DNA of 64,000 nt, from positions 682,001 to 746,000 of the forward strand of contig NZ_JAOTEN010000002.1 in NCBI RefSeq assembly GCF_025628965.1, read 5' to 3'. Every line of letters begins with the position of its first letter. Within the stretch, counting starts at the first letter, position 1. The translations under genes and the position numbers were made by a program. This document shows positions 1 through 8,373 of the stretch, piece by piece. This stretch comes from Chryseobacterium gilvum (GTDB lineage: Bacteria; Bacteroidota; Bacteroidia; Flavobacteriales; Weeksellaceae). Under the pieces are notes generated by a model that saw only the letters and a program-made list of their open reading frames with translations, did no database searches and was not told the origin of the DNA.

Positions 1-31
1 GAATTTTTATCAGCTTGTGACAAAAACATCA

Positions 32-39
32 TATCTTTG
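32..39 (+). promoter_or_regulatory. -7 promoter element of oxyR
   Basis: TATCTTTG matches the Bacteroidota -7 consensus TAnnTTTG exactly, 20 bases before the oxyR ATG. The -33 TTG should lie near positions 9-13, where no good match is visible. TTG at 15-17 is too close, with a gap of 14. The call rests on the -7 box alone. Confidence 0.5.
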
Positions 40-59
40 TCATAGATAATATTAATTAA

Positions 60-1010
60 ATGAACATTCAGCAATTGGAATATCTTATCGCTGTAGATAA
101 GTACAAACATTTTGGTAAAGCAGCTCAGGCTTGTTTCATTACACAACCAACTTTAAGTGCAATGATACAAAAGTTTGAAGATGAGCTGGATGTAAAGGTT
201 TTTGACAGAACAACCCATCCCATCCGTACTACTGATGTAGGGCTTCAGATTATTGATCAGGCTAAAGTTATTATAGAATCTGTGAACGAACTTAAAAACA
301 AAGCAAATCTGCTTAATAATATCTTAGGAGGTACGATCAACCTGGGAATTATCCCGACGGTTTCTTCATTTATATTGCCTACAGAAATTTTTCACTTTCT
401 GGAAGAAAATCCGAAGATTCTGATGAATGTAAAAGAAATGACCACTGATAATATTATCAAGGCACTGAAGGCAGGAGAGCTGGATGCGGGAATCATCTCT
501 ACACCTTATGATAATGCTAATGAATTCTATCAGGATTTTCTTTTTAATGAAGAACTGATGATTTACAGTTCCGATACACAGGCAAACAAAAAAAATACCT
601 TCATCGTTCCTGAAGAGATGAATGTAGAAAAAGTATGGCTTTTGGAAGAAGGAAACTGTCTCAGAAACCAGTTTGAAAATATTTGTCACCTGAAAGAAAA
701 TACTTTAAAACCCAAAAATCTTGATTTCCTGGCTTCCAATATTCAGACTTTGGTTCACATGGTTGATAAAGTAGGCGGAATCAGCATTTTGCCTGAGTTG
801 GCTTTGAATCAGCTTTCAGAACAGCAGAAAAGCAAAGTGTTCAGATTTAAAAAACCGTTTCCATACAGAGAGATCAGCATTATTTATTACAAACCGACTT
901 TTAAGCAAAAAATTATCGATGAATTGGGTTCTTCAATCAAAACATCGCTTTCAAAAAAGCTGAACTATAACGAAAACCCAAAAGATTTCGTAAGTATTAA
1001 ACCGCAGTAA
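60..1010 (+). CDS. oxyR: LysR-family hydrogen peroxide sensor OxyR
   Basis: LysR-type transcriptional regulator of 316 aa, the usual length for the family. An N-terminal winged helix-turn-helix (about residues 1-60, with the typical QQLEYLIAV and TQPTLSAMI segments) is followed by a substrate-binding domain from about residue 90. Two cysteines, C200 and C209 in EEGNCLRNQFENIC, have the C-x8-C spacing of the disulfide pair in E. coli OxyR. This makes peroxide sensing more likely than metabolite sensing. A cytoplasmic regulator of catalase, peroxiredoxin and Dps genes is the usual family role, but no target gene is visible here. The gene stands alone and its upstream neighbour lies outside the window. 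Confidence 0.85.
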   Translation: MNIQQLEYLIAVDKYKHFGKAAQACFITQPTLSAMIQKFEDELDVKVFDRTTHPIRTTDVGLQIIDQAKVIIESVNELKNKANLLNNILGGTINLGIIPTVSSFILPTEIFHFLEENPKILMNVKEMTTDNIIKALKAGELDAGIISTPYDNANEFYQDFLFNEELMIYSSDTQANKKNTFIVPEEMNVEKVWLLEEGNCLRNQFENICHLKENTLKPKNLDFLASNIQTLVHMVDKVGGISILPELALNQLSEQQKSKVFRFKKPFPYREISIIYYKPTFKQKIIDELGSSIKTSLSKKLNYNENPKDFVSIKPQ

Positions 1011-1072
1011 AAGTGTAAATAATTGATATAAATCATTTATTTAAAGAAAATTATAATTATCAACTAAAAATT

Positions 1073-1103
1073 TTGAGTATTAAAAAAATAGTACTTAAAT
1101 TTG
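1073..1103 (+). promoter_or_regulatory. metK promoter (TTG-N20-TAAATTTG)
   Basis: TTG at 1073-1075 and TAAATTTG at 1096-1103 are 20 bases apart and match the Bacteroidota -33/-7 consensus. Transcription would begin near 1110, which leaves a leader of about 130 bases before metK. That is long enough for the riboswitch-like structure that follows. Confidence 0.65.
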
Positions 1104-1116
1104 CAGACGTTTGTTA

Positions 1117-1182
1117 ACGAGGAAAAATTTGACCTGATTGCTACCTCTCTAAAAAAATGCTAAAACAGTATACTCTTTTAGC
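1117..1182 (+). promoter_or_regulatory. SAM-II-like riboswitch in the metK leader
   Basis: The leader carries the landmarks of the SAM-II (metA motif) aptamer in order. They are a short P1 stem GAGG/CCTC (1119-1122 with 1144-1147), a loop with AATTTGACC and ATTGC (1127-1141), and a 3' segment AAATGCTAAAAC (1155-1166). In SAM-II the loop CCGU pairs with a distal GGG; here CTG (1134-1136) can pair with CAG (1166-1168), which looks like covariation. GCTAAAA (1159-1165) can also pair with TTTTAGC (1176-1182), so a competing hairpin could act as the switch. The position in front of a SAM synthetase fits feedback by SAM. P1 is short, so the family call is likely rather than certain. Confidence 0.6.
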
Positions 1183-1240
1183 GTTTCCGGCAATTATTCA
1201 GACTTTCTTCTACATTTAATTTAAAAAATACAAGAATAAT

Positions 1241-2521
1241 ATGTCTTATTTATTTACGTCTGAATCAGTTTCAGAAGGGCATCCAGATAAAATTGCCGAC
1301 CAGATTTCCGATGCGCTTATCGATCACTTTTTAGCTTATGATAAAGATTCAAAAGTTGCCTGTGAAACTTTGGTGACAACAGGACAGGTCGTTTTGGCCG
1401 GAGAAGTAAAATCTGGTGCTTACCTTGATGTTCAGACAATAGCAAGAGAGGTCATCAACGGAATTGGCTATACCAAAGGTGAATATATGTTCAACGGAGA
1501 TTCTTGCGGGGTGATTTCTGCCATTCATGAACAGTCACCCGATATTAATCAAGGGGTGGACAGAGCGGTAAATGATGAATCTTTCGAAGGAAAAGCCAAT
1601 GCACAGGGAGCAGGAGATCAGGGAATGATGTTCGGATATGCAACCAACGAAACGGCAAACTATATGCCTCTGGCTTTAGATTTAGCCCATACGATCCTTA
1701 AAGAGCTTTCTGCAATCAGAAGAGAAGATTCGGAAATTACCTATCTTCGTCCTGATGCGAAAAGCCAGGTGACCATTGAATATTCTGATGATCACAAACC
1801 CATAAGAATAGATTCTATCGTCGTTTCCACACAGCACGATGATTTTGCTGCGGAAGAAGAGATGCTGAATAAAATTCGTGAAGACATTAAAAATATTCTG
1901 ATTCCTAGAGTGGTTGCTTTACAAACTGAAGAAATTAAAGCTCTTTTTAACGATCAGATCAAATATCACATCAATCCTACAGGGAAATTTGTTATCGGTG
2001 GTCCACACGGTGATACAGGCCTTACAGGGAGAAAGATCATTGTAGATACCTATGGTGGAAAAGGAGCTCACGGTGGCGGTGCGTTTTCAGGAAAAGATCC
2101 TTCAAAAGTTGACAGGAGCGCAGCATATGCAACACGACATATTGCTAAAAATCTGGTTGCAGCAGGAGTTGCAGATGAGGTTTTGGTGCAGGTTTCTTAT
2201 GCAATTGGTGTTGCTGAACCTTGCGGTTTATACATCAATACATACGGAACTTCAAAAGTGGATCTTCATGATGGAGATATTGCGAAAAAAGTTTCTACGA
2301 TTTTTGATTTACGACCTTATGCCATTGAGCAAAACCTGAAACTGAGAAATCCTATCTATCAGGAAACTGCCTCTTACGGACATATGGGAAGAGAGCACTT
2401 TGTATCAGATAAGATATTTAATAAAGGCCATAAAAATGAATTGACTCTTACCGGTTTGGAATTCTTTACATGGGAAAAATTAGACAAAGTACAAGAAATT
2501 AAGTCCGTATTTGGAATTTAA
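1241..2521 (+). CDS. metK: S-adenosylmethionine synthetase
   Basis: Makes S-adenosylmethionine from methionine and ATP in the cytoplasm. The 426-aa protein shows SEGHPDK near the N terminus, the central [12 protein letters not shown] signature and the P-loop-like [16 protein letters not shown]. It is somewhat longer than the enterobacterial enzyme (about 384 aa), as is usual in Bacteroidota. The ATG follows a long leader that resembles a SAM-binding riboswitch, so repression by the product is likely. A hairpin with a T-tract closes the transcript at 2543-2577. The gene appears to be monocistronic. Confidence 0.97.
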   Translation: MSYLFTSESVSEGHPDKIADQISDALIDHFLAYDKDSKVACETLVTTGQVVLAGEVKSGAYLDVQTIAREVINGIGYTKGEYMFNGDSCGVISAIHEQSPDINQGVDRAVNDESFEGKANAQGAGDQGMMFGYATNETANYMPLALDLAHTILKELSAIRREDSEITYLRPDAKSQVTIEYSDDHKPIRIDSIVVSTQHDDFAAEEEMLNKIREDIKNILIPRVVALQTEEIKALFNDQIKYHINPTGKFVIGGPHGDTGLTGRKIIVDTYGGKGAHGGGAFSGKDPSKVDRSAAYATRHIAKNLVAAGVADEVLVQVSYAIGVAEPCGLYINTYGTSKVDLHDGDIAKKVSTIFDLRPYAIEQNLKLRNPIYQETASYGHMGREHFVSDKIFNKGHKNELTLTGLEFFTWEKLDKVQEIKSVFGI

Positions 2522-2542
2522 TCTTTTCTTTACCATATTTAG

Positions 2543-2577
2543 ACTGCTTTATCCTTCAAGATAAGGCAGTTTTTTTT
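2543..2577 (+). terminator. Rho-independent terminator after metK
   Basis: An 11-bp stem (2543-2553 with 2560-2570, including G-T pairs and ending in GGCAGT) is followed by seven T. It lies 22 bases past the metK stop. Confidence 0.85.
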
Positions 2578-2600
2578 AAATTTACCTTTAAATAAATAAA

Positions 2601-3092
2601 ATGAAGAACTTTCGTTGGGCAGCCGCTTTTTTATGTGTCATTTTTTTAAGCGTTTTTACGCAGGCTCAGGTTACAGTCCATAAGATGATCAATGTGGGAT
2701 ATGTTTATCAAAATCAAAGTTTCGCTGAAGTAGGAGGAAAATTGCTTTTTTTAAAAAGTGATGATGTGATTTACAGGTTGGGCGCTTCCGCATTAATGGG
2801 TTCTGCAAATTCGGAATTTGCCATTATGCCAAAAGTGAATGCCGATATTTTATTAAATTTTGAAAAGAATGTAGATTTTAAGCATTCCTATTATTTTTTG
2901 GCAGGGTTTGAAGCTACCAATAAATATGTTGCCCCAAAAGTAGGAGTCAGTCTTTTTGGTATTCTTGATCTTACCGGAGGCTATGCATTACAGATGGGAG
3001 ATGCTAAACTGAACGGGAAAGAACTAAAAGGTCTGAATATTAATTTCACATTAAATATTCCCACCGCATTCTTACATGATATGTTAAAGTAG
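2601..3092 (+). CDS. secreted or outer-membrane-like protein, unknown function
   Basis: A 163-aa protein with a clear Sec signal peptide (hydrophobic residues 7-20, cleavage likely after TQAQ). The mature part has alternating polar and hydrophobic segments and many aromatics (for example YYFLAGFEATNKYVAP), as in a small outer-membrane beta-barrel. No family was recognised. It sits between the metK terminator and the ECF sigma gene and appears to be transcribed alone. The start ATG lies just ahead of the signal peptide. Confidence 0.75.
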   Translation: MKNFRWAAAFLCVIFLSVFTQAQVTVHKMINVGYVYQNQSFAEVGGKLLFLKSDDVIYRLGASALMGSANSEFAIMPKVNADILLNFEKNVDFKHSYYFLAGFEATNKYVAPKVGVSLFGILDLTGGYALQMGDAKLNGKELKGLNINFTLNIPTAFLHDMLK

Positions 3093-3277
3093 TTTTTTTT
3101 GAATAATTCTTTTAAATTTTTAATATTTGTTTAACAGTTATTAAAAATTTATTTATATTTACAACATAATTGATGCTTATAGATAAGACTTTACTTTAGA
3201 ATACTTTTTTAGTGCACCAAACCGGGCAATTGTGCCTTGGCAAAAGTGTTATTGTGAATAAAATTGAGTGTAAAGTC

Positions 3278-3865
3278 ATGAAATCAACGGATAGTTTATT
3301 AATATCTCTTTATCAAAAAGGAGACGAAGAAGCATTATCAACCCTTATTTATCGTTATCAGAAAGAGCTTTTTTCATTTATTCTTTATAAAATAAATGAT
3401 GAAGATTTAGCCAATGATGTTTTTCAGGATACCTTTATGAAAATCATTGTGATGCTGAAAGAAGGGCGCTATAATGAAGAAGGAAAATTTATTCTCTGGG
3501 CAAAGAGAATTGCACAGAATCTTATTATTGACCATTTCAGAGCAAAATCCAAAAATATAAAAGTTTCCGAAACGACCTTCGAAAACGATGAATATTCTAT
3601 ATTTGATCTGATCAGAGAACCTTCGGAAAATATCGAAGATCAGCTGGTAAGTAATCAGATTCAGGAAGATCTGCTTAAAATGCTAAAGCTGTTGCCCCAA
3701 AATCAACAGGAGGTGATAAAACTCAGGTTTTTTGACGGATTGAGTTTTAAAGAAATTGCAGATCATACAGAAATGAGTATTAATACCACATTGGGAAGAG
3801 TACGGTATGCACTGATCAACCTTAGAAAGATTATGGAAGAAAATAATATTATCCTGACTAGATAA
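3278..3865 (+). CDS. RNA polymerase sigma factor, ECF (sigma-70 family)
   Basis: The protein shows region 2 (about residues 15-85, with DLANDVFQDTFMKII) and region 4 (about 130-190, with LPQNQQEVIKLRFFDGLSFKEI and a helix-turn-helix). It would direct RNA polymerase to a small regulon. I chose the ATG at 3278 (MKSTDSLL), which gives 195 aa. The reading frame extends upstream to 3212, but those 22 residues do not resemble the family. No anti-sigma factor gene follows. A 44-aa gene comes next on the same strand, so the usual membrane anti-sigma partner is absent here. Confidence 0.9.
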   Translation: MKSTDSLLISLYQKGDEEALSTLIYRYQKELFSFILYKINDEDLANDVFQDTFMKIIVMLKEGRYNEEGKFILWAKRIAQNLIIDHFRAKSKNIKVSETTFENDEYSIFDLIREPSENIEDQLVSNQIQEDLLKMLKLLPQNQQEVIKLRFFDGLSFKEIADHTEMSINTTLGRVRYALINLRKIMEENNIILTR

Positions 3866-3910
3866 TAAATATAAGTATTTCACGTTTTAAAGAAAACGAT
3901 TTTTTAGCCT

Positions 3911-4045
3911 ATGAAAAATAACGACTCTTTAAAAACGAAATGTTTGAAGCCAAAAAAACAGACCATCGATTTTTTACTCAAATTTTCTAAAAATCTTGAG
4001 GTAGTGAAAATCAAAAACAGTCATTATCACCTTACAAAAAATTAA
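3911..4045 (+). CDS. small 44-aa protein downstream of the ECF sigma gene
   Basis: The frame starts with ATG and encodes MKNNDSLKTKCLKPKKQ, then a lysine-rich body ending HYHLTKN. It is 45 bases after the sigma-factor stop on the same strand and is probably co-transcribed. The protein is basic (many Lys) with no membrane segment. I recall similar small proteins beside ECF sigma genes in Chryseobacterium, but no function is known to me. Anti-sigma-like or regulatory roles would be guesses. Confidence 0.5.
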   Translation: MKNNDSLKTKCLKPKKQTIDFLLKFSKNLEVVKIKNSHYHLTKN

Positions 4046-4065
4046 AATCATTAATTTTGTGCTGT

Positions 4066-4761
4066 ATGAAAATTCAGCACATTTTTTTTGATCTCGACAA
4101 TACATTGTGGGATCATCGCAGGAACGCCTATCTTACCATTAAAGATCTTTTTGAAAAAGAAGAGATTACCCTCAACTACCATATAGATTTTCAGGAATTC
4201 CATTCTGTATATCATGACATCAACGAAAGTCTTTGGGAGAAAATCAGAGATGGAGAGATTGATAAAGAATATCTCAGAAAGCATCGGTTTTATGATACCT
4301 TTTTGCATTTCGGAATTGACGATGAGGAGCTTTCCATGTTTTTTGAAGAACATTTTTTAGATAAGATTCTTCATTACAATTATTTGGTAGAGAGTGCAGA
4401 TTATATTTTAGAATATCTGAAGGCAAAAAATTATACAATGCACATTATCTCAAACGGCTTTCAGGAAGTGACGGAAAGAAAGTGCATCTTATCCGGGATT
4501 GCACATTATTTCACGACGATTACCAGTGCAGATTCTGTAGGTGTAAGAAAGCCTCATCCTGCTATTTTTGAATATTCCTTAGGAATTGCAAATGCTCAGA
4601 AAGAAGAAAGTATCCTGATTGGGGATGACTGGATCGCCGATGTCGTGGGGGCGCAAAATTTCGGTATAGATGTAATTTTCTTTGATGTGCTGAATGATAA
4701 TCCGCAACAGGAAAATCTGAAATCGATTAAACATCTTTTACAGATCAAAGAATATCTATAA
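4066..4761 (+). CDS. HAD-family hydrolase, YjjG-like 5'-nucleotidase
   Basis: Haloacid-dehalogenase-fold phosphatase of 231 aa. Motif I is FFDLDNTLWDH, motif II is IISNGF, and motifs III/IV appear as RKPHPAIFEY and IGDDWIADVVGAQ. The alpha-helical cap between motifs I and II is that of the YjjG/noncanonical pyrimidine nucleotidase group, so it may dephosphorylate UMP, dUMP or damaged nucleotides. The ATG at 4066 is preferred over an upstream in-frame TTG. A TAATTTTG box (4052-4059) lies just before the ATG, which would make the transcript nearly leaderless. Confidence 0.88.
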   Translation: MKIQHIFFDLDNTLWDHRRNAYLTIKDLFEKEEITLNYHIDFQEFHSVYHDINESLWEKIRDGEIDKEYLRKHRFYDTFLHFGIDDEELSMFFEEHFLDKILHYNYLVESADYILEYLKAKNYTMHIISNGFQEVTERKCILSGIAHYFTTITSADSVGVRKPHPAIFEYSLGIANAQKEESILIGDDWIADVVGAQNFGIDVIFFDVLNDNPQQENLKSIKHLLQIKEYL

Positions 4762-4796
4762 GAGTTTCGGCGGCACCGAAGGTGCCGCCGAAACTC
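4762..4796. terminator. perfect 16-bp hairpin between convergent genes
   Basis: GAGTTTCGGCGGCACC pairs perfectly with its complement around a GAA loop. It begins one base after the HAD stop and lies 24 bases from the end of trpS, which runs the other way. It is GC-rich in AT-rich surroundings. It probably ends both transcripts, although neither side has a long T-run. Confidence 0.7.
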
Positions 4797-4819
4797 ATTT
4801 ATACATTAAAAGTTTTATA

Positions 4820-5788
4820 TTAAATTCCCAAACTTTCTCGCACCCTCTCAATTGTTTCAGTAGCAATTAACCTTGTTTTTTCCGCGCCTTCCTGGAGTTT
4901 GGTTTCCAATTCGTTCAGATTGTTCATATAATAAGAAAACAATTCTCTTTCTTTCTCAAATCTTGTCAGAATTAAGTCTAAAAGCTCTTTTTTAGCGTGG
5001 CCATACCCAAAGTTTCCTGCCAAATATTTAATTCTTAAATTTTCGGTCTGTTCAGGAGTTGCAATCAATTGATAGATGGCAAACACTTTATCTGTTTCAG
5101 GATCTTTTGGCTCTTCCAGAGATTTTGAGTCGGTTTCAATACTCATTACCTGCTTTTTCAGTTCTTTTTCAGGTAAAAATATATTGATGATATTTCCCCT
5201 GGATTTCGACATTTTCTGTCCGTCAATACCGGGGACATATTTCGTGTTTTCCTGGAGTTCCGCCTGAGGCAAAACCAATACTTCGCCCATCTGATTATTA
5301 AATCTTGAAGCCACATCACGGGCAATTTCCAGATGCTGAAGCTGATCTTTTCCTACAGGAACAATCTCTGCGCCGTACAGCAAAATATCTGCGGCCATCA
5401 GAATAGGATAGGTAAATAGCCCTGCATTCACATCCTGCAGACGGTCGGCCTTATCTTTGAAAGAATGGGCTAAAGTCAATCGTTGGTAAGGAAAAAAGCA
5501 GGATAAATGCCAGGAAAGTTCACAGGTTTCGGGAATGTCGCTTTGTCGGTAAAAAAAAGTTTTTTCGGTATCCAATCCGCAGGCAAGCCAGGCTGCAGCA
5601 ATTTCGTAGGTGTTTTGTTTTAATTCTTTCGCATTTTTAATCTGCGTGAGAGAGTGCAGATTGGCAATGAATAAAAATGATTCGTTCCCTTCCTGCTTTG
5701 AGAGCTCAATTGCAGGAATAATGGCACCTAATAGATTTCCGAGGTGCGGTGTTCCGGTGGCTTGAATGCCGGTAAGGATTCTTGACAT
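4820..5788 (-). CDS. trpS: tryptophanyl-tRNA synthetase
   Basis: Class I aminoacyl-tRNA synthetase that charges tRNA-Trp. The 322-aa length is typical. The ATP-binding HIGH-type signature is TGTPHLGN near residue 12, and the KMSKS loop is GQKMSKSRGN. The motif PVGKDQLQHLEIARDVA fits the TrpRS family. It is the last gene of a minus-strand run that begins at ileS, although 47 bases separate it from the preceding lipoprotein gene, so it may have its own promoter. Confidence 0.97.
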   Translation of the reverse strand: MSRILTGIQATGTPHLGNLLGAIIPAIELSKQEGNESFLFIANLHSLTQIKNAKELKQNTYEIAAAWLACGLDTEKTFFYRQSDIPETCELSWHLSCFFPYQRLTLAHSFKDKADRLQDVNAGLFTYPILMAADILLYGAEIVPVGKDQLQHLEIARDVASRFNNQMGEVLVLPQAELQENTKYVPGIDGQKMSKSRGNIINIFLPEKELKKQVMSIETDSKSLEEPKDPETDKVFAIYQLIATPEQTENLRIKYLAGNFGYGHAKKELLDLILTRFEKERELFSYYMNNLNELETKLQEGAEKTRLIATETIERVRESLGI

Positions 5789-5835
5789 TTGTTTTAGATT
5801 GTTATAAAATTAATGAATTGCAAATTTAGAGAAAA

Positions 5836-6837
5836 TTACTTTCTAATCGCGTTATAGTATTTGATTCCAGCGTTCTTACATATTTGTGAAGGAATAATTT
5901 TGTATTCTTTTTTATCCAAACTTGTAACAACTGCTCCAAAAATATGAATTAAATAGGTGTATTTGCCGTCATTAATAATCATATAATGATCTGAATTCAT
6001 ACCAAAGAAAATTAAATTCTGTGTACGTATAAGTTGATTTTTATAAGCTTCGAGAGAATATTTCTTTTGGTAATTCAATAGATGAAGGATTTTTTGTAAT
6101 GAGTTTTCATCAAATATTTTATGTGTATTGTTTTCTTGTAAGTAAATCATTTTCTCTTTATTCAAAACTTTTTCAATGACATGAGGTTTTTTAATGAAAC
6201 CGTCACTGAAGGTTTGAAACAATGTAATTGCATCCAAATAGGAGATATAATTGTAGAAGTAGCCTTTTGTGTTGAGATTATTTATATTAAAAGTTGATAA
6301 GAATTGAATTTCTTCTTTGCTTATTTCTAACTCCTTTGAGGATGTTATTGTAGAAGAATAATTGAACAAATAATTTTCGGGGATTTGAGAATCTGGGGTT
6401 TTGTAAAGAACATTTCCCACCTTAATTAGTTTTCTGAATCCTACAAGTGGAACCTCGCTTCGGTCATGTTTTTTATTTCTGAATGAGCTGTAAAAATTAA
6501 CTACATTTCCACTGTGATTATCAACAACAATTATTTTTTCTCTTAACCAGTCATTAAATGCTTTTCTATCTTTATGTTTAAAATTAAATGATAAAGCATT
6601 TTCAAAAATTTTATTTCTGATAGAATCCAGATTTGTTTGATACGAAGTTGAATCTAACGTAGTGTAAATTTTTAAATTCTTCTCGTTAGTATTGATTTTA
6701 AGTTTTTCAAGTTCTTCATTGACAAAACGAATGACTGTACTGTCTTTAATGGGCTTATTATCAGAATAATAGTACATATTTTCCTTTTTACAGGAAATAA
6801 GAACAAATACTAATATCAATAGCTGAAAAGTTTTCAT
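5836..6837 (-). CDS. putative lipoprotein, unknown function
   Basis: A 333-aa protein with a lipoprotein signal peptide: hydrophobic residues 5-14 and a lipobox ending at C16 (LISCKKEN). It should be anchored to the membrane on the periplasmic side. No conserved domain was recognised in the Asn/Lys/Tyr-rich remainder. It begins 6 bases after the SanA-like gene and is probably translated from the same message. Confidence 0.7.
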   Translation of the reverse strand: MKTFQLLILVFVLISCKKENMYYYSDNKPIKDSTVIRFVNEELEKLKINTNEKNLKIYTTLDSTSYQTNLDSIRNKIFENALSFNFKHKDRKAFNDWLREKIIVVDNHSGNVVNFYSSFRNKKHDRSEVPLVGFRKLIKVGNVLYKTPDSQIPENYLFNYSSTITSSKELEISKEEIQFLSTFNINNLNTKGYFYNYISYLDAITLFQTFSDGFIKKPHVIEKVLNKEKMIYLQENNTHKIFDENSLQKILHLLNYQKKYSLEAYKNQLIRTQNLIFFGMNSDHYMIINDGKYTYLIHIFGAVVTSLDKKEYKIIPSQICKNAGIKYYNAIRK

Positions 6838-6843
6838 TCAGAA

Positions 6844-7488
6844 CTATGGAATTACAATTTTATCCCCGCCAAATTTGGGTTCAACACCAAAAATAAGATC
6901 CCAATAAGCTTTGCTTTTAGCAAGATACTCACGAAGATTAGTCTTAAAACCTGCGTATGTATTGACATCGGCTGCATTATATCCGTAAGCTTCAATTCCA
7001 TATTTTATCGCTAAAAATACCGCTCTTTCGTTGTGAAATTTCTGTGAAATAATAATCAGTCTTTTCTGACCGAAAATTTCTTTTGCCCGCACTACGGAAT
7101 CCAGCGTTCTGAAACCAGCAAAATCAAGAATAATATGATCTTCGGGAATACCATGCTGCATTAAAGCTTGCTGCATATCTTCCGGTTCATTGTACTCTTT
7201 TCTGCTGTTGTCTCCGCTTACGATAATGTATTGTACTTTTCCGCTTTGATAGAGATTTACCGTTGCTTGTATTCTGTTATCGAAATAGGCATTGGGCTGT
7301 CCGTTGTTTAATGTTTTGCTTGTTCCGAGAAGTAAAGCTTTTTTAGTATCAGGAATTTTTGAAATAGTATTGAAAAGGAAAGGCTCGCTGTCTTTTCTAA
7401 TGCTATAATTGGCAGCAGCAATAAAAACAATTCCTGCGACAAAAAGAAGCAGGAATATTTTAAATATAGTTTTGAAAATAACTTTCAT
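6844..7488 (-). CDS. SanA/YdcF-family (DUF218) membrane protein
   Basis: A 214-aa protein with one N-terminal membrane helix (residues 7-27) and an ElyC/SanA/YdcF domain. Typical segments are KALLLGTSKT, VQYIIVSGDN and a conserved RAKEIFGQKRLIIISQKFH. Members act at the cell envelope; in E. coli SanA affects vancomycin exclusion and ElyC affects peptidoglycan precursor metabolism. Only 15 bases separate it from lspA, another envelope gene, so co-transcription is likely. Confidence 0.82.
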   Translation of the reverse strand: MKVIFKTIFKIFLLLFVAGIVFIAAANYSIRKDSEPFLFNTISKIPDTKKALLLGTSKTLNNGQPNAYFDNRIQATVNLYQSGKVQYIIVSGDNSRKEYNEPEDMQQALMQHGIPEDHIILDFAGFRTLDSVVRAKEIFGQKRLIIISQKFHNERAVFLAIKYGIEAYGYNAADVNTYAGFKTNLREYLAKSKAYWDLIFGVEPKFGGDKIVIP

Positions 7489-7503
7489 TGCGTTTTGATC
7501 AAT

Positions 7504-8142
7504 TTAAAACTCCAGGCCATTCGGGAAAGCTTTTTTCCTGAAAATCAACAGCAATGCGGCTCCTACTGTAATCGCGGAATCTGCTACATTGAAAATATAT
7601 TTAAAAAACTCAATGTGTTTTCCGCCAATGATGGGCCAGCTTTCCGGAACATACCAGTCAACCAAAGGGAAATGAAACATATCTACGACACAACCTTTCA
7701 TGAAAGCAGAATATCCTTCTCCAAAAGGCACCAGTTTAGAAATTCCGCCGTAGCCGATCCATCGGCCTGTACTTTCGTCAAAAACAGTTCCGCTGTCGAA
7801 TATTAAACCGTAAAACATCCCGTCAATAAGATTTCCGATGGCACCTGCAAAAATAACAGCCATCGGGATGATAAGATAATTGGAAGCGCCTTGTTTCAGC
7901 CATTTTCTAAAGAGATAAATCATTCCTCCGATCAGGAATAACCTTAAAATAACGAGAAAATATTTCCCGATCAGTCCGCCGAAATGAAATCCGTACGCCA
8001 TTCCCGGATTTTCCACAAAGGTTAGCTTAAAACCAGGAAAAACAACATTGCTGTCGTCTAAATTAAAATGGGTTTTGACATAGATCTTGGAAGCCTGATC
8101 GATCAATAAAATAAGAAAGGTTACGAATGCTATCTTTTTCAT
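7504..8142 (-). CDS. lspA: lipoprotein signal peptidase (signal peptidase II)
   Basis: Inner-membrane aspartic protease that removes signal peptides from prolipoproteins. Motifs seen are VENPGMAYGFHF, GAIGNLIDG, and the two catalytic-aspartate motifs CVVDMFHF (D154) and FNVADSAI (D188). The 212 aa exceed the roughly 160 aa of proteobacterial LspA. The extra length is an insertion of about 38 residues between GNLID and VVDM, common in Bacteroidota. Its ATG overlaps the stop of the preceding small gene. The lipoprotein gene two genes downstream would be a substrate. Confidence 0.96.
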   Translation of the reverse strand: MKKIAFVTFLILLIDQASKIYVKTHFNLDDSNVVFPGFKLTFVENPGMAYGFHFGGLIGKYFLVILRLFLIGGMIYLFRKWLKQGASNYLIIPMAVIFAGAIGNLIDGMFYGLIFDSGTVFDESTGRWIGYGGISKLVPFGEGYSAFMKGCVVDMFHFPLVDWYVPESWPIIGGKHIEFFKYIFNVADSAITVGAALLLIFRKKAFPNGLEF

Positions 8143-8339
8143 TACTGATCTTTCTTTGGTTTATCTTTAAAATCCCGTGCCGGTTTTTCTTTTTTTACCG
8201 GTGCAGTACGGGGTTCAAAATTTTGTGTTTTTGCCCCTCTCGTGTGAAATTTTTCATATCGGATTCCCATATCTTTCATCACACTCTTCAGTGCATTCAG
8301 CTCCATCTGGTTTTTGGGGTGTACAATTAATGCTTCCAT
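8142..8339 (-). CDS. DUF2683-like small protein
   Basis: A 65-aa protein whose first 35 residues (MEALIVHPKNQMELNALKSV) match the short DUF2683-type pattern that often precedes RelE/YoeB toxins. The C terminus is a Lys/Pro-rich tail. Here no toxin follows; the next gene is lspA, with start and stop codons overlapping. It may be an orphan antitoxin-like protein or a regulator. The function is unknown. Confidence 0.6.
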   Translation of the reverse strand: MEALIVHPKNQMELNALKSVMKDMGIRYEKFHTRGAKTQNFEPRTAPVKKEKPARDFKDKPKKDQ

Positions 8340-8373
8340 TTAAAATTAATTTTTTTATCGTTCTGAATGAAGC

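Noticed and set aside
366..689. 107-aa minus-strand reading frame inside oxyR
   Set aside because: It is wholly antisense to a well-supported gene, and its protein has no recognisable features.
1100..1240. SAM-I riboswitch
   Set aside because: The conserved kink-turn and GGCAACC-type core of SAM-I is absent; the motifs fit SAM-II better.
2052..2339. 95-aa frame inside metK
   Set aside because: Shadow of the metK coding sequence in another frame, without start context or domain.
8142..8339. complete toxin-antitoxin pair with the DUF2683-like protein
   Set aside because: No toxin-like gene is adjacent; the neighbours are lspA and a small membrane protein.
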